Assembly (NCBI RefSeq): GCF_000227745.2
Contig: NC_018012.1
Coordinates: 3,593,412 to 3,657,411, forward strand
Reading direction: 5' to 3'
Length of the DNA: 64,000 bases
Source: Thiocystis violascens DSM 198
Lineage (GTDB): Bacteria; Pseudomonadota; Gammaproteobacteria; Chromatiales; Chromatiaceae
In this document: one piece after another, positions 7,581 through 16,256 of the stretch
How positions within the stretch are numbered: position 1 is the first letter of the stretch
Layout of the letters: each line of letters begins with the position of its first letter
Program-made: the position numbers and the translations under genes
The notes under the pieces: model-generated
What the model saw: the letters and a program-made list of their open reading frames with translations, nothing else
Told to the model about the DNA's origin: nothing
The model's database searches: none

Positions 7581-7824
7581 AGGGGATTAGTCGTGAACGT
7601 CTCCATTTCCGGGTTTAGCTGGATTTGTGTCTGAGGCCAAACGCCTCGGCGATCCGGATAGGGTTGGAGACGTCGCGGATTGATCGCGGCCGTGCTTGAT
7701 TTTAGGAGACTTCGGGCGCGAGATCGATATTCAGTGTCGAATTGCCAGTTTTGAAACAAGAATTTGTCTGTTTCCTGTTCTGGATCTAGTAATTGCATCA
7801 TTTAGACTTTAGGAGTGAATACAC

Positions 7825-8889
7825 ATGAAATCTAACGCTCGATGGCTGATCAGCAGCCTCTTCGGACTTGCGGGACTGGTCAGCGTCTCGGCCGTCCAAG
7901 CCGCCGCGTCGGTATCCTGGACCTCGCCGGCCAATGGCACGACGGCACCTGTCGGAACCGCTTTCACGCCCACCGGTAACGCGAGTGCGACCGGGCAGAC
8001 CAATCCGGGGCTCGATCTGGTGCTGGTGCTCGATTCGTCGGGGAGTATGGCTTCTCCAAGTTATGCGGCGACTTATAACGGCACAACCCTTACCCAAAAT
8101 CGCCAGATGTGGCAGCGGTTGCTTGCGACCGACCTCGTCAACAGGCTGCCAACCACCGGCGTGCGGGTCGGGGTAGTGCAGTTCGACTCCAGTGCCAGTA
8201 CGGTTCGTGTCCTGTCGGATCTCAGTACTGACCTTGCCGCCGTAATCACGGCGATCAACAGCGTCGATGCCTCGGGCGGTACAGACATTCCCAGTGGCCA
8301 GATTCAGGCGTTCAGTGTCCTGACTGCGGGTGGGAAGCTCAATGATCCCAGCACCATCGCCGCGATGGTGGTATTTTCCGATGGCTCTACCTCTGGGAAT
8401 CCTGGTACGACCGCCGATGGCCATGCGACTCAGGGCGTCGATCTGATCAGTTCGGTGGCTCTGCCGGGCGCCAGCGTGTTGACGATGCAGGGCATCGTCG
8501 ATGGAGTCGATAACATTCTGGGCAACGCGGATGACCATGGCGCCTTCATCAACGGCACCGCGAGTATGCAAACCCTGGTCGACCAGTTCACCGCCGGCGG
8601 GTCGCTGGTCGGTATCGATCATGTCGATGTGACCTTGCCGAATGGCACGCAACTCAACAATGTCGCGCTTGATCCGCTGGGCGGTTTCACCGTGCCGCAA
8701 TCATATAACCTGCTGGCTGGCTCCAACACCTGGACCGCGACGGCCTATGCCACTGATCGAAGCGTCGCGACCGCGAGCCTGACGCTCGTGGCGCAGGCGA
8801 ATGGTGTGCCGATGCCGGGTGTGGTGGGTCTGCTGGCTGCGGGCATGCTGGGATTCGGCGCGGCGCGGCGGAAGCGGGTTATCCGTTGA
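7825..8889 (+). CDS. Secreted von Willebrand factor A domain protein with PEP-CTERM-like sorting tail
   Basis: A 354-residue exported protein. Residues 1-27 form a signal peptide ending near AVQA. Residues 64-250 form a VWA domain with an intact MIDAS: DSSGS at 70-74, Thr153 in GGTDI and Asp186 in FSDGS, so it should bind a divalent metal and probably a ligand. The C terminus reads VPMPGVVGLLAAGML, then GFGAARRKR: a motif, a hydrophobic helix and a basic tail, as in exosortase substrates, but with VPMPG in place of VPEPA. The ribosome site TAGGAG is nine bases before the ATG. The gene sits between the inverted IS5 copies, with a strong hairpin after it. No exosortase gene is in the window, so sorting is inferred. 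Confidence 0.82.
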   Translation: MKSNARWLISSLFGLAGLVSVSAVQAAASVSWTSPANGTTAPVGTAFTPTGNASATGQTNPGLDLVLVLDSSGSMASPSYAATYNGTTLTQNRQMWQRLLATDLVNRLPTTGVRVGVVQFDSSASTVRVLSDLSTDLAAVITAINSVDASGGTDIPSGQIQAFSVLTAGGKLNDPSTIAAMVVFSDGSTSGNPGTTADGHATQGVDLISSVALPGASVLTMQGIVDGVDNILGNADDHGAFINGTASMQTLVDQFTAGGSLVGIDHVDVTLPNGTQLNNVALDPLGGFTVPQSYNLLAGSNTWTATAYATDRSVATASLTLVAQANGVPMPGVVGLLAAGMLGFGAARRKRVIR

Positions 8890-8927
8890 AGCGGATGTTT
8901 CGGCGTCCGAACGGCGCCATCTGAACC

Positions 8928-8962
8928 GCGGACTGGCCCGCTGTCGGCGCGGGCCAGTCCGC
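8928..8962 (+). terminator. Strong hairpin after the VWA gene
   Basis: Arms 8928-8940 (GCGGACTGGCCCG) and 8950-8962 are exact complements with a 9-base loop, 38 bases after the VWA stop. There is no clear T run, so it may act as a terminator aided by other factors, or as a processing and stability hairpin between this gene and the TPR gene that follows. Confidence 0.6.
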
Positions 8963-9037
8963 TTCGTGTGGAAGCGCCTCGATGGCGTCGGCGCTGGCCG
9001 ATCCCCGCAGGCGCGGTCTCTATGGGAACTGAGTCCA

Positions 9038-11176
9038 ATGTCTCGATTGTCGCCTATCCTGCTTTTGTCATTATCCTGTTCATTGGGGATCGACGCGGCC
9101 GATCTGCCCGCGCCGGCCGCGATGGGCAGCGCACTCGATCCCTCGCTCATCGATTCCAGCGACGTTTTTGGATTGGTCTCGGAACTCATGCCGTGGGATC
9201 CGAATGTCTCGGGCGCGGACGATGCCTTCGCCAGGCTCATTGAGCGCGATCCATGGCGGGCGCTCGACGAGATCGAGAGCCGGTTGAGGAGTCAGGGCGA
9301 CATGGGCGGGGTCATCCGCTGGGCTCCACGCCTGGCGCAACGCCTTCCAAGTGACTCGCGCGCCAGTCTCCTGAATGCGCTGGCCCTCGCGGCGGCCGGA
9401 CAAACCGCTCAGGCCCAGGCCGCCCTGGATCAGATCCCAGTGGATGGGCCGGTCGGGACCACGGCCATGTATCGCCCGCTCGCACGGGCCTTTCTCCTCA
9501 GGGCGCAACGGCGTTTCGCCGATGCGCTGGAGGCCGCGCGCCAGGCAGGTGAACTCGATCCGCGTCATCCGTATCCCGATAACCTGATCGGCCGGCTTCG
9601 GATCGAGCAAGGCGAGGTGGACGCCGCAATCTCCAGTTTCGAGGATGCCATCGCCAAGTCCGACCGATTCGTGCCCGGTTTCACCAATCTGGGCTCGGCT
9701 CGCCTCCTCCGCCGCGACGATCAGGGCGCCCACCAGGCGTTCGATCAGGCACTGGCCATCCAGCCCACCAACTGCCCGGCCCTGATCGGGCTGGCCACGC
9801 TCGATCAACTGGAATCCGATGCCCGGATGGCCGCGACGCGCCTGCTGGCCTGTGTCGATGCCGATCCGTCGAATCTCCTGGCCCGTCAACGCCTGGTTCC
9901 AGTCCTGCTGGAGCAGCGCGACTACGCGGAGGCGGAGCGGCACGCCCGCGCCCTGCTCGATCAAGACGCACCGATGGCCCGCCGGTTGCTTGGAGATATT
10001 TTGCTGCGCCTGGATCGGCCTGCCGAGGCGCGTGAGGCACTCGTTCCTCTGGTGTCCGATGACCAGGCAGGCTATCTGCTGGTCTATGCCGATCTGGTCG
10101 AAAACGACCTGACCGGGGCGCAACAGCGCCTTCGGATCTTGAATCGACAGGTTGCCGCAGCGGGTCCACGTTTTCTGGAACTGGTGGTCTCCATCGCCTT
10201 GGGCAAGGAACCGACGAAGACCGAGATCGCGGAATTGGCGAAGGCGCCTGCCGGACAACCGCTCGCCGATCTGATCACCGCGACCGCCCTGCTGTCATCC
10301 GGACGCTTCGACGAAGCGCGGCCTCATTGGCAGCGAAGCGAATCGATTCTAGCGCCTTTTTCACTAATAGGATTGGAGGCGCGGACCCTTGATGACGCCG
10401 CGTTCAAGCTTGAGCGGCCGTCCTTTCTGCTTGGGTTCGCGCTCTATCTCAAGGATCTCCAGCCGGCCGCCGGACGCGCCTTCTCCGCTGGCCTTGCGCA
10501 TGATCCGGATTCACCGTTCGGGCGTTATTTCAGTGCACTGAGCCAACTGGCATTGGGGGATCGACAGGGGGCGATCAAGCATCTGCGCCACGCCCTGATT
10601 GCCGCTCCGAAATTCTTCGCCGCGCACACTTTGCTGGCGGGCCTGAGCCTGGAAACCGGAGATAACGCGCAGGCAATCGAGCACTTCGAGGCCGCGCGGC
10701 GGCTCCATCTCGATGCGTCCGTCCTGGTCACGCTCGGCATGCTTCACGAACGACAGCAGAACACGGACGAGGCCGTCCGGATCTATCGACAACTCATCGC
10801 GGACTTTCCCGACAGTTTCATTGGGTACAACCAACTCGCTTGGTTGTATGCAAGACGCGGAGAGAATTTAGGCAAGGCCCTTGATCTGGCGACCAGGGCG
10901 AATGAGATCCAGCCTGGGAATAGCGGTGTTCAGGACACGTTGGGCTGGATTTTCTTCCAACGGGGCGAGTATCCACAGGCCCTGGAATATGCCAGGAACG
11001 CTAACCAGATCGCTAAGGGATCGAGGCCGGAGATCCTCTATCATCTCGCGAGAATGGACTATGCGGTCGATAAGAACGTGGAAAAGGTGAAAAAGACGCT
11101 CGGCGATTTATTGCAAGGCCATCCAGCGTTTGATGGCAGGGACGAGGCTTCCAGTTTTATTGATCGCCTTAAATAG
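9038..11176 (+). CDS. Large tetratricopeptide repeat protein with signal peptide (PEP-CTERM system TPR-like)
   Basis: A 712-residue, probably periplasmic protein. It begins MSRLSPILLLSLSCSLGIDA, a signal peptide. The rest is a solenoid of TPR units, for example AFLLRAQRRFADALEAARQAGELDP, NLGSARLLRRDDQGAHQAFDQALAIQP and GWIFFQRGEYPQALEYARNA. The architecture is like the PrsT-type TPR lipoproteins of PEP-CTERM loci, though shorter than the roughly 900 residues I recall for that group and without a good lipobox. I chose the ATG at 9038 because the upstream extension from 8801 overlaps the VWA gene and reads as non-coding. Following the VWA gene on the same strand, it may help export or assembly of surface proteins or polysaccharide; this is an inference from position. 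Confidence 0.78.
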   Translation: MSRLSPILLLSLSCSLGIDAADLPAPAAMGSALDPSLIDSSDVFGLVSELMPWDPNVSGADDAFARLIERDPWRALDEIESRLRSQGDMGGVIRWAPRLAQRLPSDSRASLLNALALAAAGQTAQAQAALDQIPVDGPVGTTAMYRPLARAFLLRAQRRFADALEAARQAGELDPRHPYPDNLIGRLRIEQGEVDAAISSFEDAIAKSDRFVPGFTNLGSARLLRRDDQGAHQAFDQALAIQPTNCPALIGLATLDQLESDARMAATRLLACVDADPSNLLARQRLVPVLLEQRDYAEAERHARALLDQDAPMARRLLGDILLRLDRPAEAREALVPLVSDDQAGYLLVYADLVENDLTGAQQRLRILNRQVAAAGPRFLELVVSIALGKEPTKTEIAELAKAPAGQPLADLITATALLSSGRFDEARPHWQRSESILAPFSLIGLEARTLDDAAFKLERPSFLLGFALYLKDLQPAAGRAFSAGLAHDPDSPFGRYFSALSQLALGDRQGAIKHLRHALIAAPKFFAAHTLLAGLSLETGDNAQAIEHFEAARRLHLDASVLVTLGMLHERQQNTDEAVRIYRQLIADFPDSFIGYNQLAWLYARRGENLGKALDLATRANEIQPGNSGVQDTLGWIFFQRGEYPQALEYARNANQIAKGSRPEILYHLARMDYAVDKNVEKVKKTLGDLLQGHPAFDGRDEASSFIDRLK

Positions 11177-11558
11177 CGCGGACGCCTGATAGCGTTCCAT
11201 GCGCGGTCAGACCATCCGATTCGACATGGATGCCCTCGAATGGGCAGCGCATCCCACCGCCCTCCGACCGCTCCAACAAACTCAGTTCCATCCCGATGGT
11301 CAGCGTGCGTTGCGCCATTACGTTGCGGAATCGGGTGATAAGTTCAGCGGTCATATTGCGAGTGTTGACAAGGCACACCATCGCGTCAACCCTGGACAAG
11401 GTGCCGGGTGGAGCGCAACCGATGTCTGGGGTAGGGTGGACGGGAATCGCGCTCTGAAACTGCAATTTCACTACGACCGGCTGCAATCTGGGGGCAATCC
11501 TTTCCGGAAATCATCCAGCACAGTTCAAATCGGGAAACAGTTAGTGGACACTTTCTAA
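11177..11558. other. Gene-poor stretch before IS5 copy 2
   Basis: About 380 bases between the TPR gene and IS5 copy 2. Overlapping open frames exist on both strands (11199-11558 plus, 11169-11486 minus), but neither has a recognisable domain or a convincing ribosome site. It may be the remnant of a gene cut by the IS. The sequence TTAGTGGACACTTTCTAAG just left of the IS looks like an end of some other mobile element, but I could not pair it. Confidence 0.4.
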
Positions 11559-12752
11559 GAGGGTGTAGACAAAATCAAACCGTTGTGGTCAACCGCCGCA
11601 GCAGGATGCGCGCCTCCGCCAGCCAAACCCAGGTTTCGGAGACCGCTGGCAGACGGTCATGATGCATGATCAATCGACGGGCACGCTCATTCCACGCATG
11701 GGTGCGCTCGACAACCCAGCGCTTCGGCAGCGGAACGAAGCCGTCGGCGTTGGCGATCACCACTCGGTCAGGCGCCCCGTCCACGTGCCAGGAGCCAACG
11801 CTTTTGTTGGCTGGATGGCGCACGACTTCCACGCGGATCGCGTGGGTCTGCTCGGTGGTTTGGGCAAATTGACCGGCGTAGGCGCTATCGACAAACAGCG
11901 TGTTGATCTGGGGGTACTTGGCGGCCGCGTCAGCGACGGCGCCCGAGGCGGCATCGCGGTCCTGAAGATTGGCCGCGACCACGCTCACCGCCAACACGAA
12001 CCCCAAGGTATCGACCACCAGGCTGCGCTTGCGCCCCTTGACCTGCTTGCCCGCATCAAAGCCGCTCGGTCCACCCTGCGGCGAGCCGCGGGTCGATTGC
12101 GCATCCAGCACCGCCGCCGTCGGCGCGATCTCACGCCCCTCGCGTTCGCGCCATTGCCCCCGCAGTCGATCATGCATCTGCTCAAACTTCCCAGCCGCAC
12201 TCCAACGGCGAAACGTCTTGTAGACATTCTGCCAAGGCGCGAAATCGTGCGGCAGCATCCGCCACGCGCACCCCGTGCGCACCACGTAGCAACACGCCTC
12301 CAGGATGCTCCGGCGCGACACGCGGGGCGGTTGACCCCGCCCGCCCGGCATCTCAAAGAGAGCGGCGACCAAGTCCCACTCCGCATCGGTCAGACAACTT
12401 GGGTAGCTTTGGTCGGGGTCGTGGCGACGATGCGCATCCGTATACCCATACCGACGCGGCGTTGCGCGCGCTTGCGCCTCGAGACCACTCTCGCCCCGGA
12501 GGCGCGTGACGCCCGCCTCCCGCAAGGACTTGCGAATCGTTGCTTCATGAGCCTCGATTCCCGTCCGTGCCGCGAGTTCCCGGGCAATCTCTGACAGCGT
12601 GGAGGTCGGGCGATCCGTGACAATTTGACGCAATACCGCTTGCTCCGCCTCGTGAATCTTGGGGGGACGACCAGCTTTCGACATCAGCGCACACCAGCTC
12701 AGTTGTAGACTGGTATACAAATAGCAGCTCAATTATTTTTGTCTACACCCTC
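11559..12752 (-). mobile_element. IS5-family insertion sequence, copy 2 (inverted)
   Basis: Same 1194-bp element as at 5521-6714 but on the opposite strand, with the 16-bp terminal repeats GAGGGTGTAGACAAAA at both ends. It is flanked by TAA on both sides (within CTAAG on both), consistent with the 3-bp TNA target duplication of some IS5 groups. It lies 18 bases from the terminator of the aprBA operon, so it inserted just downstream of that operon without breaking it. Confidence 0.94.
11575..12684 (-). CDS. IS5-family transposase, copy 2
   Basis: Protein identical to the transposase of copy 1: an N-terminal helix-turn-helix-like region, the DUF4096 block and a DDE core with VLDAQS, FVDSAYAG and VVERTHAWNERARR. 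The frame is intact. Open frames on the other strand and in other phases are also the same in the two copies, so the DNA has had little time to diverge, which suggests recent transposition or gene conversion. The start ATG at 12684 corresponds to 5589 in copy 1; a longer frame reaches 12732. Confidence 0.9.
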   Translation of the reverse strand: MSKAGRPPKIHEAEQAVLRQIVTDRPTSTLSEIARELAARTGIEAHEATIRKSLREAGVTRLRGESGLEAQARATPRRYGYTDAHRRHDPDQSYPSCLTDAEWDLVAALFEMPGGRGQPPRVSRRSILEACCYVVRTGCAWRMLPHDFAPWQNVYKTFRRWSAAGKFEQMHDRLRGQWREREGREIAPTAAVLDAQSTRGSPQGGPSGFDAGKQVKGRKRSLVVDTLGFVLAVSVVAANLQDRDAASGAVADAAAKYPQINTLFVDSAYAGQFAQTTEQTHAIRVEVVRHPANKSVGSWHVDGAPDRVVIANADGFVPLPKRWVVERTHAWNERARRLIMHHDRLPAVSETWVWLAEARILLRRLTTTV

Positions 12753-12770
12753 TAAGCAAACGTCCATCAT

Positions 12771-12803
12771 AAAAACGTCCGGCCACCCGAGGGTGACCGG
12801 ACG
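12771..12803 (-). terminator. Rho-independent terminator of aprBA
   Basis: On the minus strand a stem of CGTCCGG and CCACC-type arms (12776-12803, one C-A mismatch, 2-base loop) is followed by TTTTT (12771-12775). It lies 45 bases after the aprA stop. The IS5 copy 2 sits just beyond it. Confidence 0.85.
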
Positions 12804-12848
12804 CTTTGGCTCAGTATCGGCTCCAAGCGGAGCCGTCAATCCCTGGGT

Positions 12849-14828
12849 CTACTTGAACAGCTTCGCCTTATCGACCACATCGACATGGGCGCGCTTGAAG
12901 CAGTTCCAGGTCTTGCTCTCCTTGTCATAGACCGAGTTGACGAAACACTTCCAGTTCTTCTCGTCGACGAAGTTGTAATCCATCCGATAGTAGAAGCCGG
13001 GGTAACGGCTCTCCTCGCGGAACTGGATGTGCTTCATGTGCGCTTCGGCGGTCAGGATGCGGTGGTAGTTCTCCCAGGCGCGCAGCAGTTCGTGCAGATC
13101 CTTCGCCCGCATCTTCAGCGCGTCTTCCTTGAGCATCTCCAGCTTCATCTCCGCCACTTCCATCATCTTGGCGTTGGTCTGATACATGGTCGAGACGCCG
13201 GCGACGTACTCGTCCATGATCTTCTGCAAGCGGAACTGGAGCATCTTCGGCGTGATGTAGTGCGGGTTCACGTCGATCGCGGTGCTGTAGTCCTTGTTCT
13301 CGATGAAGTTGCGCACCGGACGGTAGATCGCGTCGACCAGATCGGCGACCGAATCGGCCAACTCGGGCTTGTGGTCCTTATTGTCCATGCAGAACTTGAC
13401 CATCGCCTTGGCCGCGAGCCGTCCCTCGGCATGCGAGCCGGAGGAGAACTTGTGACCGGAGGCGCCCACGCCGTCAGCGGCGGTGAACAGACCCTTGACG
13501 GTGGTCATGGAGCGATAGCCCCAGCTCCAGCCGGAGGGCAGGTGGCTCGGGATCTTGCCGGCGTCGGCGTGATCCTCGGAGGTCGGGGCGCCGAGATCAG
13601 TCGGACCCGAGACCCAGATGCCGCAGCAGCCCGAATGCGAGCCGAGCAGGTAGGGTTCGGTCGGCATTAACTCGGAGTTCTTCTTCTCCGGCTCGATGTT
13701 CTCGCCGGCCCAGACACCGGCCTGACCGATGCACATATCCAGGAAGTCTTCCCAGGCCTCGGCTTCGAGGTGCTTGATCTCCTTCGGGGTCATGGTCTCG
13801 GCCAACTTGCCGAGTGCGGTGACCGTGTCCATATAGATCGGTCCGCGACCCTCGCGCATTTCCTTCATCATCAGATGGTTGCGCAGACAGGATGCCGGGA
13901 CGGCGGCCTGGCCGTAGGGCGGGTAGTCGTTCAACAGTTCCTTGTTGGTGTCCATGTAGACTTCGCCGAAGGCGTTGGTGGCCTTGGCCTTGAAGAGCAG
14001 GAACCAGGCGCCGACCGGGCCGTAACCGTCCTTGAAGCGGGCGGGCACGAAGCGGTTTTCCATCATGGTCAGCTCGGCGCCAGCCTCGGCGGCCATGGCG
14101 TAGGTCGAGCCGGCATTCCACACCGGATACCAGGCGCGACCGGTGCCTTCACCGACCGAGCGCGGACGGAAGATGTTCACGCAGCCGCCGGCGACCAGCA
14201 GGCACGCCTTGAACTTGTAGACATAGACCTTGTGCTCGCGCACCGAGAAGCCGATGGCGCCGGCAATGCGGTTCTTGTCGTTCTTGTCGTTGACGAGCTT
14301 GACGATGAAGACACGTTCCTGGATGCGGTCGGTGCCCAGCGCCTTCTTGGCGGCCTCAGCGACGATCCACTTGTAGGATTCGCCGTTGATCATGATCTGC
14401 CACTTGCCCGAACGCACCGGCTTGCCGCCGTCGACCAGATTCTTGCCTTCGTCGCCGGGCTGCTTCCAGATCGGCAGGCCCCATTCCTCGAACAGGTGGA
14501 CCGAATCGTCAACGTGGCGGCCCAGGTCATAGGCTAGGTCGTCGCGGGTAATACCCATCAGGTCGTTGGAGACCATGCGGGCATAATCGGCGGGATCGTT
14601 GTCGCCCAGATAGGTGTTGATGGCGGACAGGCCCTGGGCCACGGCGCCGGAGCGGTCCATGGCGGCCTTGTCGACCAGCTTGACCTTGAGGTCGAAGCCC
14701 TGTTTCTTCGCCTGATCGAGCCAGGGGCCGATCTCATAGGCCGCGCCGCAGGCGCCCATGCCGCCACCGATGATCAGGATGTCGACTTCTTCCTCGACGA
14801 TTTCGGGATTGCCGAATTCTCCAGCCAT
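12849..14828 (-). CDS. aprA: Adenylylsulfate (APS) reductase, alpha subunit
   Basis: The FAD-containing catalytic subunit of dissimilatory APS reductase, which in sulfur oxidisers runs in reverse and makes APS from sulfite and AMP in the cytoplasm. The 659-residue protein opens with a dinucleotide-binding motif, VDILIIGGGMGACGAAYE, at about residue 15, and has the fumarate reductase/succinate dehydrogenase flavoprotein fold. The block GSHSGCCGIWVSGP near residue 400 and the C-terminal FYYRMDYNFVDEKNWKCFVN are characteristic of AprA. A GAGG ribosome site lies nine bases before the ATG. It follows aprB after 96 bases that contain a 7-bp hairpin. Length and motifs match known AprA closely. Whether it belongs to the sulfate-reducer-related or the sulfur-oxidiser lineage needs a tree. 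Confidence 0.97.
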   Translation of the reverse strand: MAGEFGNPEIVEEEVDILIIGGGMGACGAAYEIGPWLDQAKKQGFDLKVKLVDKAAMDRSGAVAQGLSAINTYLGDNDPADYARMVSNDLMGITRDDLAYDLGRHVDDSVHLFEEWGLPIWKQPGDEGKNLVDGGKPVRSGKWQIMINGESYKWIVAEAAKKALGTDRIQERVFIVKLVNDKNDKNRIAGAIGFSVREHKVYVYKFKACLLVAGGCVNIFRPRSVGEGTGRAWYPVWNAGSTYAMAAEAGAELTMMENRFVPARFKDGYGPVGAWFLLFKAKATNAFGEVYMDTNKELLNDYPPYGQAAVPASCLRNHLMMKEMREGRGPIYMDTVTALGKLAETMTPKEIKHLEAEAWEDFLDMCIGQAGVWAGENIEPEKKNSELMPTEPYLLGSHSGCCGIWVSGPTDLGAPTSEDHADAGKIPSHLPSGWSWGYRSMTTVKGLFTAADGVGASGHKFSSGSHAEGRLAAKAMVKFCMDNKDHKPELADSVADLVDAIYRPVRNFIENKDYSTAIDVNPHYITPKMLQFRLQKIMDEYVAGVSTMYQTNAKMMEVAEMKLEMLKEDALKMRAKDLHELLRAWENYHRILTAEAHMKHIQFREESRYPGFYYRMDYNFVDEKNWKCFVNSVYDKESKTWNCFKRAHVDVVDKAKLFK

Positions 14829-14895
14829 TTCGTCTACCTCAGAGTTTTTGTTCTAGGTGTTCTTGGGGCGAACGGATGAACGTCGCCTTGATCCT

Positions 14896-14914
14896 GCCCG
14901 GCGCTTTGCCGGGC
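14896..14914 (-). other. Hairpin between aprB and aprA
   Basis: Arms GCCCGGC (14896-14902) and GCCGGGC (14908-14914) pair perfectly around a 5-base loop. It lies between the aprB stop and the aprA start with no T tract after it, so a stability or processing element that tunes the subunit ratio is more likely than a terminator. Confidence 0.5.
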
Positions 14915-14924
14915 CGGGAGCCGA

Positions 14925-15392
14925 TTATTTCCGGATCAGTTCGCTCGGATTGCCGGGCTTCTGAACGCCGCCCAGGGTGAAGAATCCAGCGTCGCCGATC
15001 TTGGCGATGTCGGCCTCTGGCTTGGAGCCGTAGGGATCGATGGAACCCTCGGGGGTGGTGCGGATGGGGAATTTGAAGCGCTTCATGTTGCCGTTGCGGA
15101 ATTTGATGGTCCACATGATCGAATCGGTGCCGCGCAGGGGTTGAACCGAGGCGCCCATCGGCACCACATCGGCGTAATGGCGGCATTCGATCGCCTGCTG
15201 AGGGCAGATCTTGACGCAGGAGTAGCACTCCCAGCACTGCTCGGGTTCTTGGTTGAACGCCTTCATGGCATGGCCGGTCTCGGAGCCGTCCTGGTCGAGT
15301 TTCATCAGGTCGTGGGGGCAGATATACATGCAAGCGGTCTTGTCCTGGCCCTTGCAGCCATCGCACTTATCGGTACGTACAAACGTTGGCAT
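14925..15392 (-). CDS. aprB: Adenylylsulfate (APS) reductase, beta subunit
   Basis: The iron-sulfur subunit that carries electrons to the AprA flavin. The 155-residue protein has two 4Fe-4S ligand sets: Cys10, Cys13, Cys21 and Cys25, and Cys53, Cys56, Cys59 and Cys63 (CWECYSCVKICP). The C-terminal part, from PLRGTDSIMWTIKFRNG on, wraps AprA in known structures. The ribosome site AGGAGAT is eight bases before the ATG at 15392. aprB is the first gene of the operon; the membrane anchor gene aprM, which precedes aprB in Allochromatium vinosum, is absent here, and no qmoABC genes are in the window. The electron partner is therefore not shown. Confidence 0.97.
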   Translation of the reverse strand: MPTFVRTDKCDGCKGQDKTACMYICPHDLMKLDQDGSETGHAMKAFNQEPEQCWECYSCVKICPQQAIECRHYADVVPMGASVQPLRGTDSIMWTIKFRNGNMKRFKFPIRTTPEGSIDPYGSKPEADIAKIGDAGFFTLGGVQKPGNPSELIRK

Positions 15393-15854
15393 GGTGCTCG
15401 ATCTCCTAACGGTTCACTGCGGTGAATGCCGCCTTGTTGCTTGACTAAGGACGGGAAGCGGCTCTCGACTCCCGCGGCATCGGATCCTCGGGAGATGGTT
15501 TGGAATTTTGCATCCGCGCCTGGTTCGACAAGGCTCGTCCTCTCTATCGCCCCGGGCGCAAGCTTGGGGGACTGAAACGAGGACGATCAAGTCCTGACCG
15601 GGTACTATGGGGATCGGAGCGTAGTGATTCGCCGAGGCAAAATCAAAACAGTATTTCCGGCTGCTTTCATAAAATTGCCTTATTAGGTAATTCTGATGGC
15701 GATGCTCCCGTCGAATGGATCGACCGCGTGTCTGGCACGATTCGTGTCGTTTTCGGCGGCCTGAGCCGCACGGTCATCGACAAGATCGGAAATCACCCAA
15801 GTTCACTTGATGAGGCAGTCCACCATGCGCGAGTCGCTCTCGGAAAATCACGCC
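15393..15854. promoter_or_regulatory. Intergenic region carrying the aprBA promoter
   Basis: About 460 bases between divergent aprB and the DUF423 gene. A small palindrome TTCAC-TGCG-GTGAA (15413-15426) lies just upstream of the aprB ribosome site and could be an operator or leader hairpin. Further out, TCGTCCTC (15534-15541) and GAGGACGA (15581-15588) form a widely spaced inverted repeat. The stretch GGTTCGACAAGGCTC near 15520 resembles dispersed repeat sequences. No -35/-10 pair stands out. A long open frame (15500-17434, plus) crosses the region but runs through two real genes in another phase and is not a gene. Confidence 0.45.
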
Positions 15855-16247
15855 ATGAATCAGGCGCGACTGTGGCTGACGCTGGGGGCCGTCGGCGGAT
15901 TGCTGACGGTCGCCCTCGGCGCATTCGGCGCCCACGGACTCAAGGGACGCGTCGCGCCCGATCTGCTCGCCAACTGGGGGACCGGCGCGGACTATCTGGG
16001 ACTGCACGCGCTGGCTATTCTGGTCTGCGGCCTGTTTCTGCTCCAGCGTCCGGCCGCCGGATTGGCGCATGCCGCCGCTTGGGCCTTTCTGATCGGTTGC
16101 ACCCTGTTCAGCGGCAGTCTGTTTCTGATGACGCTCAGCGGCGCGCGCTGGCTCGGCGCGATCACACCCTTGGGCGGCCTTGCCTTGCTCGTCGGCTGGG
16201 GACTGCTGGCGGTGGGCGCCTGGCGCGCCACCGCGAATCCGGGCTGA
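15855..16247 (+). CDS. DUF423 family small membrane protein
   Basis: A 130-residue inner-membrane protein with four predicted helices, like YgdD of E. coli. The family signature lies in the first helix: GALGAFGAHGLKG appears here as VALGAFGAHGLKG. The ATG at 15855 gives MNQARLWLTLGAVGG, the usual family start; a longer frame from 15807 adds 16 residues that do not fit. It ends nine bases before rsmE and probably shares its transcript. The function of DUF423 proteins is not known. Confidence 0.85.
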   Translation: MNQARLWLTLGAVGGLLTVALGAFGAHGLKGRVAPDLLANWGTGADYLGLHALAILVCGLFLLQRPAAGLAHAAAWAFLIGCTLFSGSLFLMTLSGARWLGAITPLGGLALLVGWGLLAVGAWRATANPG

Positions 16248-16256
16248 TCGGCCGCG

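Noticed and set aside
5521..12752. Simple inversion of the island as the cause of the mismatched IS flanks
   Set aside because: If two insertions with TGA and TAA duplications had swapped by inversion, the inner flanks would read TTA and TCA. Both inner flanks read TAA, so a simple inversion does not explain them.
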